Positions 25,702-34,473 are shown, counted from the stretch's first letter. The stretch is 64,000 nucleotides of DNA from UBA1189 sp964570685 (GCA_964570685.1 CAZMZC010000005.1:1-64000); one strand, 5' to 3'. The notes: a model not told the origin generated them from the sequence alone. A program made the numbers and translations.

Positions 25702-25728
25702 GGACAGCCCCAAATGTCGGGGCTGTCC
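25702..25728 (+). terminator. Possible terminator hairpin after XRE gene
   Basis: GGACAGCCCC (25702-25711) with GGGGCTGTCC (25719-25728), a perfect 10-bp stem 27 nt past the stop. The T-tract is poor, so termination may be weak. Confidence 0.6.
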
Positions 25729-25795
25729 ATTAGTATGTTCACTAAATTCCTTCTCGCTTCGACGTTAGCGCTAACGTCATCGTCGCTGCTCCTCT

Positions 25796-25934
25796 GCCAA
25801 AGCCAACCGATTTATGAACTTTTGCCAATAGGGAGAGGGTAATAAATGGTGATGGATTAAAAATTCGCCATTCCATCGGGAAAGTTCCAATTGCTTCAGC
25901 ACTCTGCCAGGCCAAAAATAGAAATCGTTTACAC
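25796..25934 (-). repeat. Dispersed two-block intergenic repeat, copy 2
   Basis: Block 1 at 25796-25831 and block 2 at 25899-25934 match the copy at 23131-23262 with few changes. It lies just past the stop of the outer-membrane pseudogene. Confidence 0.75.
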
Positions 25935-25953
25935 AGAGTAGCAATAATTACCT

Positions 25954-26580
25954 CTAAAAGAAATAAGCCACGTTAAGATAGAGGGAAGATGTTTGCGGAT
26001 TGACGATTGTGCTCCAAGCGTCTTTGGTGGGTTTCAATAATTCGTAGCTGTAGCCCAACGAGCACTGCCACTGATTGACATTCAATCCGACATTTACCCT
26101 CGCTCCGCAACAGGCTCGGCGGTACCATCCATCTTGAAATACATTCTTGCTTTCATTATTCGGGATGTCTTCATCGACATTCAGGCGGGCATGTCCCCAA
26201 AGACCCAATGCAAGGTATGGGCCTAACTCGCAGAACAGGTCTGACGTGCTCGACAGCGCATATTTATAACCTACAAATATAGGGACTTCCAAATAGTATA
26301 CATCGCACTCCCACTTATGTCGGTTTTCACCCAAGTCGTATACAGGCATATTCCACCCCCTATTGGCGATGGACAAGGCGGTACCCAGATAGAGATTCTT
26401 GGGGAACACCCATTCTCCTTTTACGCCTATCTCGCCTCCCATGAAGCGGTCAAACTCCTTGGGATGCGAAGTCGAGATACCCGCTGTCACTGCTTTCCGA
26501 AACGAAGGTTACGCATTGATGTTACCGCAAACGCATAGCATTGCTATGACGATAGTTAAGGATAATTTTGTTGTTTTCAT
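25954..26580 (-). pseudogene. PorT-like outer-membrane barrel protein with nonsense codon after signal peptide
   Basis: Reading from ATG 26580 gives a signal peptide (MKTTKLSLTIVIAMLCVCG NINA) directly followed by TAA (26511-26509) and then, in the same frame, PSFRKAVTAGISTSHPKEF and a full beta-barrel to 25954. Barrel strands: GEWVFPKNLYLGTALSIANR, YYLEVPIFVGYKYAL, FCELGPYLALGLWGHA, CSLGYSYELL, SSLYLNVAYFF with terminal Phe. Gln is the usual first mature residue after Ala, so CAA to TAA is the simplest change. The only other start, GTG 26490, would lack a signal. Likely inactive, or a sequencing error. Confidence 0.8.
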
Positions 26581-26710
26581 AGTCTTTTATTGTTTTGTCT
26601 CATTTTCATAACGGAAGAATAGATTTTTATTTCGTGCTTCATTGCAATAACAGCCAGTTTGTCTCATTCTATAAAAGAAGGCAGGTTCTCCTTACATTCG
26701 TCCGCAGAAA

Positions 26711-26742
26711 TTTGGAGGTTCATTCGGATTGCACTACCTTTG
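26711..26742 (+). promoter_or_regulatory. Pectate lyase gene promoter
   Basis: TTTG at 26711-26714, spacer 20, TACCTTTG at 26735-26742, 18 nt before the first ATG. Confidence 0.8.
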
Positions 26743-26760
26743 CCCCCGTAAACACACCAT

Positions 26761-27858
26761 ATGAATATGAAACGCCTGACAGCATTATTAGCAGCCTTTG
26801 CCTTCATCGGCAGCGCATGGGCGCAAGAGAGCAATGAGAAGCTATATAAGATGAAATGGTATAAGTTTGTCGATGCCCTCACTCCCGACTTCTACCATAC
26901 AGACGAGGCCAGGCGCATCGGTGACAACGTACTCCTCTATCAGTTCGATACGGGCGGATGGCCCAAGAATATCCGTATGCAGGACAGCCTCACCGCCGAG
27001 GAGCAGCTCGAAGTGACCAAGCGCAAGAGCACCCCTTATAGCAGCACCATCGACAATGGCGCCACCTACACGGAGATATACTATCTGGCAGCCCTATACC
27101 AAGCCACAGGCGACAAGCGCTACAAGAAGAGCGTGATGCGCGGACTCGACTACCTCTTTGAGGCACAATACGACAACGGCGGGTTCCCGCAAGTATATCC
27201 CAACAAGGGTGGGTACGTCACGGAGATCGAGTACAACGACCACGGGAATGCCAACGTGCTCTTCCTCATGCAGTCCGTCGTCAAGGACGAGCAGTTCGAC
27301 TTCCTTCCCCGCCGATACCGCAAGCGTGCCCGCCGTGCGTTCGATAAGGGAATAGACTGTATACTGAAGACACAAATCATACAAAACGGAGTGCCCACCG
27401 TATGGTGTGCGCAGTACGATGCCGTGACCTTGAAGCCTGCCAAAGCACGCGCCTACGAACTCATCTCGCTGAGCGGACACGAGAGCGCCACCATCATCAA
27501 CCTGCTGATGACTGTGGAGAATCCGTCCGAAGAGGTGAAGGCCGCCATCCATCACGGCATGGCATGGTTTGAGGCCAACAAGCTGGAAGGCATACGCCTT
27601 GAGAACTTCACAAACGAGGAAGGAAAGAAAGACCGCCGCATAGTACCCTGCGACGACTGCGCCCCGCTATGGGCCCGCTTCTACACCATCGACACTAACG
27701 AACCCTTCTTCTGCGACCGCGACGGCAAACCTGTCAAGACGATGGCCGAGATAGGCCACGAACGACGCAACGGATACTCTTGGTATAGCGATGATGCCAA
27801 TACCACTCTGCGCCGATACAAGAAATGGTGCGAGCGGCAGGCAAAGAAAAAGAAATAG
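26761..27858 (+). CDS. Pectate lyase, PL10 family
   Basis: 365 aa (an ATG two codons in is equally possible) with signal peptide ending GSAWA. Cleaves polygalacturonate by beta-elimination; periplasmic or secreted. Family motifs in the alpha/alpha toroid: FDTGGWPKNI, TIDNGATYTEIYYLAALY, YDNGGFPQVYPNKGGYV, TVWCAQYDAVTLKPAKARAYE, SGHESATIINLLM and GYSWYSDDA near the end. The Asp/Arg pair typical of PL10 catalysis lies in these segments. Monocistronic, with its own promoter and terminator. It fits the pectin/arabinan diet suggested by the arabinose operon. Confidence 0.92.
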   Translation: MNMKRLTALLAAFAFIGSAWAQESNEKLYKMKWYKFVDALTPDFYHTDEARRIGDNVLLYQFDTGGWPKNIRMQDSLTAEEQLEVTKRKSTPYSSTIDNGATYTEIYYLAALYQATGDKRYKKSVMRGLDYLFEAQYDNGGFPQVYPNKGGYVTEIEYNDHGNANVLFLMQSVVKDEQFDFLPRRYRKRARRAFDKGIDCILKTQIIQNGVPTVWCAQYDAVTLKPAKARAYELISLSGHESATIINLLMTVENPSEEVKAAIHHGMAWFEANKLEGIRLENFTNEEGKKDRRIVPCDDCAPLWARFYTIDTNEPFFCDRDGKPVKTMAEIGHERRNGYSWYSDDANTTLRRYKKWCERQAKKKK

Positions 27859-27878
27859 CAGTAGCACACAACATCGGG

Positions 27879-27916
27879 AACTCCTCACAAGTTTCACAGC
27901 TTGCGAGGAGTTTTTT
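27879..27916 (+). terminator. Pectate lyase terminator
   Basis: AACTCCTCACAAG (27879-27891) with CTTGCGAGGAGTT (27900-27912), one mismatch, followed by six T. Confidence 0.9.
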
Positions 27917-28034
27917 CTTGTCGGCCATCAAAAAAAATCATTGTAAATTTAAACCTTTCGTTTTACACTGCGTCATAAGAATGTGCGGGTTAAATCTGCA
28001 CATGCATTATTAACCATTAAAAAAGGAAATAACA

Positions 28035-28442
28035 ATGAAGAAGATTCTTTTTGCAGCCGTAGCGCTAATGTTTTCTGTAGCCTTGTTTGCACAAGGTCCC
28101 CAGCGTGGCGAACGCCGTGAATTCAAGCCCGAGGAGATGGCTACACGTATGGCCGATGGAATGAAGAAGGAACTCAGCCTCAATGACGAGCAATACAAGT
28201 CGGTATACAACCTCTATCTCAAGCGTGGCGAAGAGATGAAAGCACGTCGCGACAAAGGACAACAAGGCCAACAGGTAGACCGCGAAGCACGCCGTGAGGA
28301 GATGAAGAAGCAGCAGGAGGCTATGAATGCCGAACTGAAGAAAATCCTTACTCCCGAGCAGTATACCAAGTTTGAGGAGATGCAGAAGAAACAACAACAG
28401 CGCCGTGGGCAAGGCGGTCCGCGTGGTCCCCAAGGTGGATAG
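28035..28442 (+). CDS. DUF4890 / Spy-like periplasmic protein
   Basis: 135 aa with signal peptide ending ALFA. The mature chain is a highly charged helical protein: MADGMKKELSLNDEQYKSVYNLYLKRGEEMKARRD, then EEMKKQQEAMNAELKKILTPEQYTKFEEMQKKQQQR and a Gly/Pro/Arg tail GPRGPQGG. Two LxxEQY repeats of the LTxxQ type resemble the CpxP/Spy chaperone family; Bacteroidales versions are called DUF4890. Role probably in envelope stress or metal response (inference). Confidence 0.8.
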   Translation: MKKILFAAVALMFSVALFAQGPQRGERREFKPEEMATRMADGMKKELSLNDEQYKSVYNLYLKRGEEMKARRDKGQQGQQVDREARREEMKKQQEAMNAELKKILTPEQYTKFEEMQKKQQQRRGQGGPRGPQGG

Positions 28443-28538
28443 GACATGCCTCCGCGTGAGAGATAAAAATGACAAAAAGGTCACTCCACCCGAATCTTAA
28501 CATAACAAGAATATACAAAGGTAAAAGGATTGTGGCCC

Positions 28539-28639
28539 AGTGCTCTCTCTCACCTCAGTGTGAATTCCCCGTTTCATGATAATCATAGGCCTGCCCTTGT
28601 ATGTGAATATCAGACTGGCCGCCCCCGAGAGAGAGCACT
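28539..28639. other. Structured intergenic element with perfect 13-bp outer stem
   Basis: AGTGCTCTCTCTC (28539-28551) pairs with GAGAGAGAGCACT (28627-28639); within the 75-nt interior AGGCC and GGCC arms are also present. No frame. Followed directly by a true terminator, so it may be a 3' UTR or small RNA body. Occupies most of the 317-nt gap after the DUF4890 gene. Confidence 0.6.
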
Positions 28640-28647
28640 CCTTTCAG

Positions 28648-28688
28648 AGAGTGGAGCGATATCAATAATCGTTCCACTCTTTTTATTT
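28648..28688 (+). terminator. Rho-independent terminator
   Basis: AGAGTGGAGCGAT (28648-28660) with ATCGTTCCACTCT (28668-28680), one G-T pair, followed by TTTTATTT. Confidence 0.92.
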
Positions 28689-28698
28689 ATCGCTGAGA

Positions 28699-28730
28699 TT
28701 TGGTTTTTCTCTTGCCATACACTAACTTTG
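28699..28730 (+). promoter_or_regulatory. Promoter of the DUF5687/ABC pair
   Basis: TTTG 28699-28702, spacer 20, TAACTTTG 28723-28730; start codon 30 nt on. Confidence 0.8.
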
Positions 28731-28759
28731 CCCCTCAAATAACCTAACGACCACATAAG

Positions 28760-30274
28760 ATGATTTCTTCCATTGGACTCTTCCGCGAGCTGTGCCGCCT
28801 GCGCAAGATAGCCGGCAAGCGGCACCCGATGTACGACCAGAATAAGTTTGCCAAGTACTTCATGGGCTTTGCCGTGGCACTGTGGGTGGTGTATCTCATC
28901 ATGTTCGGCTTCCTGTTCATCGGGCTGTTCAGCGAGATATTCCCCTCAATGGAGCCATACCATATATTAAATAAAGGTATGCTCTACCTGCTTATGGTGG
29001 ATTTCCTCATGCGCTTCACCATGACCAAACTGCCCGTGCAGGAAATCAAGCCCTTCGTGCTGCTGCCTGTAGGCAAGGATAGGGTACTGCGCAGCTACCT
29101 CGTGATGACGGGCATGAACGGCTACAATCTGATATGGATGTTCATGCTCGTGCCCTTCGGTTTCGGCACGCTGTTCCGCTATTTCGGTTTCGTGGGCGTG
29201 CTGGGCTTCCTCGTAGGCTACTGGCTGCTGATGCTGGCCAACAACTACTGGTATATCTTCTGCCGCACGCTGATGAACCAGCATATCCTCTACGTGCTCG
29301 TGCCCATTGCCGTATATGCCCTGCTGCTCGTGGGACTGCTCGTGCCCGAGACCAACTATATAGGCAACTTCTGCATGGAGCTGGGCGAGGGATTCTTCCT
29401 TTGGGAATGGCAGGCCTACGTGGGTGCCATTGCCCTCATCGCAGCGATGTTTGCCCTGAGCCACGCCTTGCAGAAGCGTGTGGTATATAAGGAACTGTCG
29501 AAGACGGAGGTAGTGAAGAAGCTGAAGAAGGTGTCGGAGTACAAGTTCCTCGACCGATTCGGCGAGGTGGGTGAATATATGCGTCTCGAAATCAAGCTCC
29601 TCACGCGCAACAAGGTGCCACGCACACAGTTCTACATGGGCTTCGGCATCATGCTGGCGTTCAGCGCTGCGCTGGCCTTTACCGATGTGTACGACGGCAA
29701 CTTCATGCGCTACTTCATCACCGTGTACAACTTTGCCGTGCTGGGCGTGCTGGTGCTGAGCCAGACGATGAGCTACGAGGGCAACTACCTGGACGGACTG
29801 ATGAGTCGCAAGGAGTCTATCCTCAACCTCTTGCGCGCCAAGTACTACGTGCAGTGTGCCCTGCTCTTCATCCCGCTCGTGATCATGATACTGCCCATCG
29901 CCGAAGGCAAGATTTCGCTGCTCAGTGCCTTGGCCTGCTTCTTCCTCACCAGTGGATTCACCTTCTGGATACTGATGCAGCTGGCCGTATACAACAAGCT
30001 GACCCTCAACCTCAACACCAAGATGACGGGTAAGAACAGTGGCGGCACCTTCTTCCAGTCGATGATTATCATGGCAGGCTTCTTCGGACCCGTGATCATC
30101 ATACAGCCCTTGATAACCCTCCTGAGTGAGACCACCGGTCTGCTCATCATCCTCGGTGTCGGACTCGCTTTCACCCTCACCCATCCGCTGTGGCTGCGCA
30201 ATATCTACAAGCGATTCATGAAGCGCCGCTACGAGAACATGGAAGGTTTCCGCTCATCGGTAGTGAATAATTAA
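28760..30274 (+). CDS. DUF5687 ABC-2-type membrane permease
   Basis: 504 aa with about ten to twelve membrane segments, e.g. FMGFAVALWVVYLIMFGFLF, FGFVGVLGFLVGYWLLML, ILYVLVPIAVYALLLVGLLV, LLFIPLVIMILPIAEG, FFGPVIIIQPLITLL and TTGLLIILGVGLAF. Cytoplasmic loop with MTKLPVQEIKPFVLLPVGK. This matches Bacteroidota DUF5687 permeases, which pair with an ABC ATPase, found here 72 nt downstream. Substrate unknown. Confidence 0.85.
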   Translation: MISSIGLFRELCRLRKIAGKRHPMYDQNKFAKYFMGFAVALWVVYLIMFGFLFIGLFSEIFPSMEPYHILNKGMLYLLMVDFLMRFTMTKLPVQEIKPFVLLPVGKDRVLRSYLVMTGMNGYNLIWMFMLVPFGFGTLFRYFGFVGVLGFLVGYWLLMLANNYWYIFCRTLMNQHILYVLVPIAVYALLLVGLLVPETNYIGNFCMELGEGFFLWEWQAYVGAIALIAAMFALSHALQKRVVYKELSKTEVVKKLKKVSEYKFLDRFGEVGEYMRLEIKLLTRNKVPRTQFYMGFGIMLAFSAALAFTDVYDGNFMRYFITVYNFAVLGVLVLSQTMSYEGNYLDGLMSRKESILNLLRAKYYVQCALLFIPLVIMILPIAEGKISLLSALACFFLTSGFTFWILMQLAVYNKLTLNLNTKMTGKNSGGTFFQSMIIMAGFFGPVIIIQPLITLLSETTGLLIILGVGLAFTLTHPLWLRNIYKRFMKRRYENMEGFRSSVVNN

Positions 30275-30280
30275 GCTGTC

Positions 30281-30312
30281 TTAGGCGTTCCTAGGATATC
30301 CTAGGGGCTCTT
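30281..30312. repeat. Short TAGG-periodic repeat
   Basis: Three TTAGG/CTAGG motifs at 10-bp period (CTTAGGCGTT, CCTAGGATAT, CCTAGGGGCT). A similar tract lies at 52281-52315 between hisF and hisIE. Confidence 0.5.
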
Positions 30313-30346
30313 GAAACTAAAAGAAAACAAAAAAACACAACATACA

Positions 30347-31117
30347 ATGATTACCATCAGCAACCTCAAGAAATGCTTCGGCACCAAAGTCGCCGTCAAC
30401 ATAGCCGACTACACCATCGGTCAGGACACCATGCTTGGCCTCGTAGGCAACAACGGAGCCGGTAAGACCACCCTCTTCCGCCTTATCCTCGACCTCCTGC
30501 GAGCCGATGAGGGCATCGTAAAGATCGGTGATATTGATGTATCGAAGAGCGAAGACTGGAAACAGCATACGGGAGCCTTCATCGACGACAGCTTCCTAAT
30601 CGATTACCTCACCCCCGAGGAGTACTTCTACTTCCTTGGCCGCGTCTACGGCCTCAAGAAAGAGGAGGTCGACGAACGCCTCGTGCCCTTCGCCCGCTTC
30701 ATGAATGGCGAGGTTCTCGGCCAGAAGAAGCTCATCCGCGACTTCTCGCGCGGCAACAAGCAGAAGGTAGGTATCATCGGCGCCATGCTGCACCGCCCCT
30801 CGCTGCTCATCCTGGACGAGCCGTTCAACTTCCTCGACCCCTCGTCACAGTCGGTCATCAAGCATGTGCTGGCCGAATACAACAAGGAGACTGGCGCCAC
30901 CATCCTCGTGTCGAGCCACAACTTGAGCCACACGACCGACGTGTGCAACCGCATCGCCCTGCTCGAGAACGGTGTCATCATCCGCGACATCGACAATACC
31001 GACCATACCGCCGAGCAGGAATTGGAGAGCTACTTCAATGTAGACTTCACCGAAGATACCATCCCTACCGAGCCGACAGCACCTATTGTTGACACTGAAG
31101 TCGAGGAGACTTTATAA
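30347..31117 (+). CDS. ABC transporter ATP-binding protein
   Basis: 256 aa from ATG 30347 (MITISNLKKCFG); the longer frame begins at a TTG in the linker. Walker A is GNNGAGKTTLFR, Q-loop in HTGAFIDDSF, signature DFSRGNKQKVGIIGAML, Walker B LLILDEPFNFLDP and switch His in VSSHNL. A ~40-residue acidic C-terminal tail follows. It energises the DUF5687 permease encoded just upstream in the same unit. Confidence 0.95.
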   Translation: MITISNLKKCFGTKVAVNIADYTIGQDTMLGLVGNNGAGKTTLFRLILDLLRADEGIVKIGDIDVSKSEDWKQHTGAFIDDSFLIDYLTPEEYFYFLGRVYGLKKEEVDERLVPFARFMNGEVLGQKKLIRDFSRGNKQKVGIIGAMLHRPSLLILDEPFNFLDPSSQSVIKHVLAEYNKETGATILVSSHNLSHTTDVCNRIALLENGVIIRDIDNTDHTAEQELESYFNVDFTEDTIPTEPTAPIVDTEVEETL

Positions 31118-31141
31118 AAAAAAAGAAAATTGGTAAAACAT

Positions 31142-31172
31142 TTTGCCATCTCAGATAAAAGCAGTAATTTTG
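31142..31172 (+). promoter_or_regulatory. rplU-rpmA promoter
   Basis: TTTG 31142-31145, spacer 19, TAATTTTG 31165-31172, about 85 nt before the rplU ATG. The long leader contains two GCGGTTGCA copies (31203-31220). Confidence 0.8.
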
Positions 31173-31257
31173 TGCCCGATTAGTCCGCAAGGGGTTCGAA
31201 GAAGCGGTTGCAGCGGTTGCAGCACACCTCCCGGAAAACTTTTAAAGTTTTATTTTA

Positions 31258-31575
31258 ATGTACGCAATTGTAGAAATTAACGGACAGCAGTTCAAGGCCG
31301 AGGCAGGTCAGAAATTGTTTGTTCACCACATTCAAAACGTTGAGAATGGTGCAACGGTTGAATTCGAGAAGGTTCTTTTGGTAGAGAAAGATGGCGCTAT
31401 CACCGTAGGTGCTCCCACAGTAGAGGGCGCAAAGGTAGTAGCCGAAGTGAAGAGCGAGCTCGTTAAAGGCGAGAAGGTTCTCGTATTCCACAAGAAGAGA
31501 AGAAAAGGTCACCGCAAGTTGAACGGTCACCGTCAGCAGTTCTCTGAGATTGTAATTAAAGAAGTTATCGCATAA
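31258..31575 (+). CDS. rplU: 50S ribosomal protein L21
   Basis: 105 aa, standard length. MYAIVEINGQQFKAEAGQKL at the N-terminus, VEFEKVLLVEKDGAITVGAP in the middle and HKKRRKGHRKLNGHRQQFSE at the basic C-terminus are all typical of bL21. Binds 23S rRNA in the large subunit. It is 22 nt ahead of rpmA, the universal pairing. Confidence 0.98.
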   Translation: MYAIVEINGQQFKAEAGQKLFVHHIQNVENGATVEFEKVLLVEKDGAITVGAPTVEGAKVVAEVKSELVKGEKVLVFHKKRRKGHRKLNGHRQQFSEIVIKEVIA

Positions 31576-31597
31576 CCCTTTTAAACACATTTAGATC

Positions 31598-31861
31598 ATG
31601 GCACATAAAAAAGGAGTTGGTAGTTCTAAGAACGGTCGCGAGTCAGCAAGCAAGCGACTCGGTGTAAAGATTTTCGGTGGCCAAGTATGCAAGGCTGGTA
31701 ACATCATCGTACGTCAGAGAGGTACAGTACACCATCCCGGTGAGAACATGGGTATGGGTTCAGACCACACACTCTACGCACTCGTTGACGGCACCGTACA
31801 GTTCAAGAAGGGACGTAACGACAAGAGTTACGTTTCTGTAATCCCCGCAGCTGAGGCATAA
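31598..31861 (+). CDS. rpmA: 50S ribosomal protein L27
   Basis: 87 aa. MAHKKGVGSSKNGRESASKRLGVK, then GNIIVRQRGTVHHPGENMGMGSDHTLYAL and KGRNDKSYVSV are the bL27 signature. The N-terminus begins directly with MAHKKG, with no cleavable extension as in Firmicutes. Second gene of the rplU-rpmA unit and followed by a terminator. Confidence 0.98.
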   Translation: MAHKKGVGSSKNGRESASKRLGVKIFGGQVCKAGNIIVRQRGTVHHPGENMGMGSDHTLYALVDGTVQFKKGRNDKSYVSVIPAAEA

Positions 31862-31887
31862 TTTTGCTAAAAAGCATAAGAAAAAAC

Positions 31888-31919
31888 AATGAGGCTCAAT
31901 CCTAAGATTGAGCCTCATT
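31888..31919 (+). terminator. rplU-rpmA terminator (hairpin)
   Basis: AATGAGGCTCAATC (31888-31901), loop CTAA, GATTGAGCCTCATT (31906-31919): a perfect 14-bp stem preceded by A-rich and followed by TTTT-containing sequence; may work in both directions with the convergent S41 gene. Confidence 0.88.
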
Positions 31920-31965
31920 ACTTTTACATCTTCTACTGTATTCTTTGCCAGCCTAACAATCGGTC

Positions 31966-33558
31966 TTAAATATCCGGTTTTGACTCCCCCCTATCAAGAA
32001 TTTCTACGGCTTTCAGCACAGTGGGGTCTGTAAGATTGAGGTATTTCACATACTCTTCCATGCCTAGCATATTGTATATCACGTTGCCGTAAAGGATATC
32101 CTCCATCACCTCGCGCGACTTACTGATAAGGTTGTTGCGGCGTTTTACACCCTTCTGTGCGGCATAATCGACCAATTGCTCCAGCAAATCTTGTGTCTTC
32201 AGATAAGCATAGAGGCTTTCCATTGTGGTGTATTGCGAGAGTTCCGCACGATTCTTATCGGTATATTGGAAAGGATATTGCGTAAACAATCCGCGCTTGG
32301 CCACTTCAGCATAGTACGATGTGTAACCTGCCGTGTCGTGAGGGATAAAAATATCGGGCATGATGCCTCCACCACCATATACGGTGCGGCCATTCTTGGT
32401 TGTATAGACATTGCTCTCATCCTGCTTGATGCTGTCTTGCGTGAAAAATTCACCATGCTCGTAGCGGTTGAGCAAATCCAGCTCATACTCCTCACTCTTC
32501 CCATTCGTATAGGGTTTCTGTATACAGCGTCCCGAGGGAGTGTGGTAGCGGGCTATGGTGAGGCGTATGGCCGAGCCGTCATCAAACTCGATAGGCTGCT
32601 GCACCAATCCCTTGCCGAAAGTGCGGCGGCCGACAATGGTGCCTCGGTCGTTATCCTGGATAGCTCCGGCAAAAATCTCGCTGGCCGAAGCCGAGGTCTC
32701 ATCAGTAAGCACTACGATGGGGAGTTTCTGGCAACTACCTCCTCCATTGGCATACTCTTCGTATCGCGGAGCATTCTCCCCCTCGGTATATACAATCATC
32801 TCTCCCTTGGGCAGAAACTCGTTGACCATCTGTATGGCAGCCCCCATATATCCACCTGTATTGCCTCGGAGGTCTACGATGCACCCCTGCATATTTCCCT
32901 GCATGCCCTGCGCCAGAGCTATCAGCATCTCAGGGTAGGTAGTCTCACCAAACTTGTTTATCTTCATGTAACACCAGCGGTCGTCAATCATATAGGTGGC
33001 GTCAATGCTCTTTACGGGAATATTGCCACGTACGATGGTATAGGAGAGCAAATCCTTTTCGCCATGACGTTTGATACCCAGGCGCACCTCACTACCTTTG
33101 GGTCCCTTGAGGCGCTTCATGGCACCGTCGTTGCTGATTTTCTTTCCCACGTAGAGCGAGTCATCAATGGTGACGATGCGGTCACCAGCCATCAGCCCCA
33201 CCTTCTCAGAAGGGCCACCGGAGATAACATCGCTGATATAGATGGTATCAGACTGTATCATAAACTGTATGCCGATACCGCTAAAGCTGCCGCGCAGTTC
33301 TTGGTTAGACTCCTCGGCATCCTTGGCAGGGATGTACACGGAGTGCGGATCAAGTTCGGCTAGCACCTTAGGAATGGTTTTCTCTACCAGCTCATCCATA
33401 TCAACAGTGTCAACATACTGATTACCTATGATATGCAAAAGGTCGGCCAATTTGGAGGTTGAAGGCTCCTGTCTGCCATAGTCGATGCAGGACGTAAAGG
33501 TTACGACCAAGCATATAGCCAGTGCAGCTATATACTGTAGGGGATTCTGATATTTCAT
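31966..33558 (-). CDS. S41 family C-terminal processing peptidase
   Basis: 530 aa with a short hydrophobic signal (YIAALAICLVVTFTSC, lipobox-like Cys). A N-terminal helical part precedes a PDZ domain (~85-175, GIGIQFMIQSDTIYISDVI, SEKVGLMAGDRIVTIDD) and the crotonase-like S41 core: GCIVDLRGNTGGYMGAA, catalytic Ser in LTDETSASASEIFAGAI and Lys in GRRTFGKGLVQQP. A long C-terminal extension follows. Periplasmic tail-specific protease. Its ATG overlaps the stop of the deaminase gene by 4 nt, so they are coupled. Confidence 0.92.
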   Translation of the reverse strand: MKYQNPLQYIAALAICLVVTFTSCIDYGRQEPSTSKLADLLHIIGNQYVDTVDMDELVEKTIPKVLAELDPHSVYIPAKDAEESNQELRGSFSGIGIQFMIQSDTIYISDVISGGPSEKVGLMAGDRIVTIDDSLYVGKKISNDGAMKRLKGPKGSEVRLGIKRHGEKDLLSYTIVRGNIPVKSIDATYMIDDRWCYMKINKFGETTYPEMLIALAQGMQGNMQGCIVDLRGNTGGYMGAAIQMVNEFLPKGEMIVYTEGENAPRYEEYANGGGSCQKLPIVVLTDETSASASEIFAGAIQDNDRGTIVGRRTFGKGLVQQPIEFDDGSAIRLTIARYHTPSGRCIQKPYTNGKSEEYELDLLNRYEHGEFFTQDSIKQDESNVYTTKNGRTVYGGGGIMPDIFIPHDTAGYTSYYAEVAKRGLFTQYPFQYTDKNRAELSQYTTMESLYAYLKTQDLLEQLVDYAAQKGVKRRNNLISKSREVMEDILYGNVIYNMLGMEEYVKYLNLTDPTVLKAVEILDRGESKPDI

Positions 33559-33989
33559 TCTTCCTTAGGTAAATATTCCACGACAACACCCGCTCGCTCC
33601 AATAGTTCAATACCATCGGTGAGGCGATACTTTTCTCCATATACCACACGCTTGATGCCAGCCTGAATGATGAGCTTGGCACACTCAATGCAGGGCGAAG
33701 CAGTCACGTATAGCGTAGACCCCTCGCTATTATTACTTGAGCGGGCAATCTTGGTGATGGCATTGGCCTCGGCATGCAACACGTAGGGTTTAGTCACATT
33801 ACTGTCATCCTCGCATACGTTCTCGAAACCTGCCGGCGTGCCATTATAGCCATCCGAGATAATCATCCTATCCTTCACGATGAGGGCACCTACCTTACGG
33901 CGCTCGCAGTAGGAGTTCTCGGCCCAGATGCAAGCCATACGCATATAGCGTTTGTCGAATGCTTCTTTCTTGTGCTCTGTATCAATCAT
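33555..33989 (-). CDS. Deoxycytidylate deaminase-like protein
   Basis: 144 aa from ATG 33989 (MIDTEHKKEAFDKRYMRMA); the longer frame overlaps the lipoprotein gene. Zinc site: His72 and Glu74 in HAEANAI, Cys100 and Cys103 in SPCIECAK. GYNGTPAGFENVCED and YGEKYR are typical of dCMP deaminases, which make dUMP for thymidylate synthesis. It sits between a lipoprotein gene (1-nt gap) and S41 protease (4-nt overlap). Confidence 0.93.
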   Translation of the reverse strand: MIDTEHKKEAFDKRYMRMACIWAENSYCERRKVGALIVKDRMIISDGYNGTPAGFENVCEDDSNVTKPYVLHAEANAITKIARSSNNSEGSTLYVTASPCIECAKLIIQAGIKRVVYGEKYRLTDGIELLERAGVVVEYLPKEE

Positions 33990-33990
33990 A

Positions 33991-34473
33991 TCATTTAACG
34001 AATTTAGACAGGTCGCCAAACTGCATGAAATACTTTCTACTTTGGTCAAACAACCTGATATAATTAGAGTCTCCCTGATAATAAGCCACCTTGCGCAACT
34101 CGTCATACATCTGCTTGGCATAACCAACAAGTGCCATAGGGTCGCCCGTAACAACTTTCCAATCAGAGATACTGAAAGTACGCTCCCGCCCATCGGCTTC
34201 CCAGTACCCCTGCATCTTGCATCCTTGGGGGAATGTTACGACTACCAAACCATCAATGAAGAACTCAACATTATAGCCTTCAAGGTCGCTGTGGCTGTTA
34301 TAGTTGCTGATAGGCGTACCCATATTCGGATTGTCCCAGTCTGTCGTACTGTAGAATCCGGCCAAGTGCCATACCTTCCCTGTAAAGATGCCTTCAAGGT
34401 CATCCTCTCGGTTACAACCAGTGAAGCAGACTGCGCATAGCACCAAAAGCAGACATATTTTTTTATTCACCAT
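33991..34473 (-). CDS. Lipoprotein, DUF4847-like
   Basis: 160 aa. Lipobox VLCAVCFTGC, Cys20. The mature beta-rich domain contains GIFTGKVWHLAGFYSTTDWD, DLEGYNVEFFIDGLVVVTF, MQGYWEADGRERTFSISDWK and ends FMQFGDLSKFV. It resembles Bacteroidales DUF4847/META-type lipoproteins. Function unknown. Gap of 1 nt to the deaminase gene, so co-transcribed. Confidence 0.65.
   Translation of the reverse strand: MVNKKICLLLVLCAVCFTGCNREDDLEGIFTGKVWHLAGFYSTTDWDNPNMGTPISNYNSHSDLEGYNVEFFIDGLVVVTFPQGCKMQGYWEADGRERTFSISDWKVVTGDPMALVGYAKQMYDELRKVAYYQGDSNYIRLFDQSRKYFMQFGDLSKFVK

Noticed and set aside
28967..30184. 405-codon minus-strand open frame
   Set aside because: Antisense shadow of the DUF5687 permease; His/Glu/Gln-rich composition without domains.
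32176..33363. 395-codon plus-strand frame
   Set aside because: Antisense of the S41 peptidase, which has full catalytic motifs.
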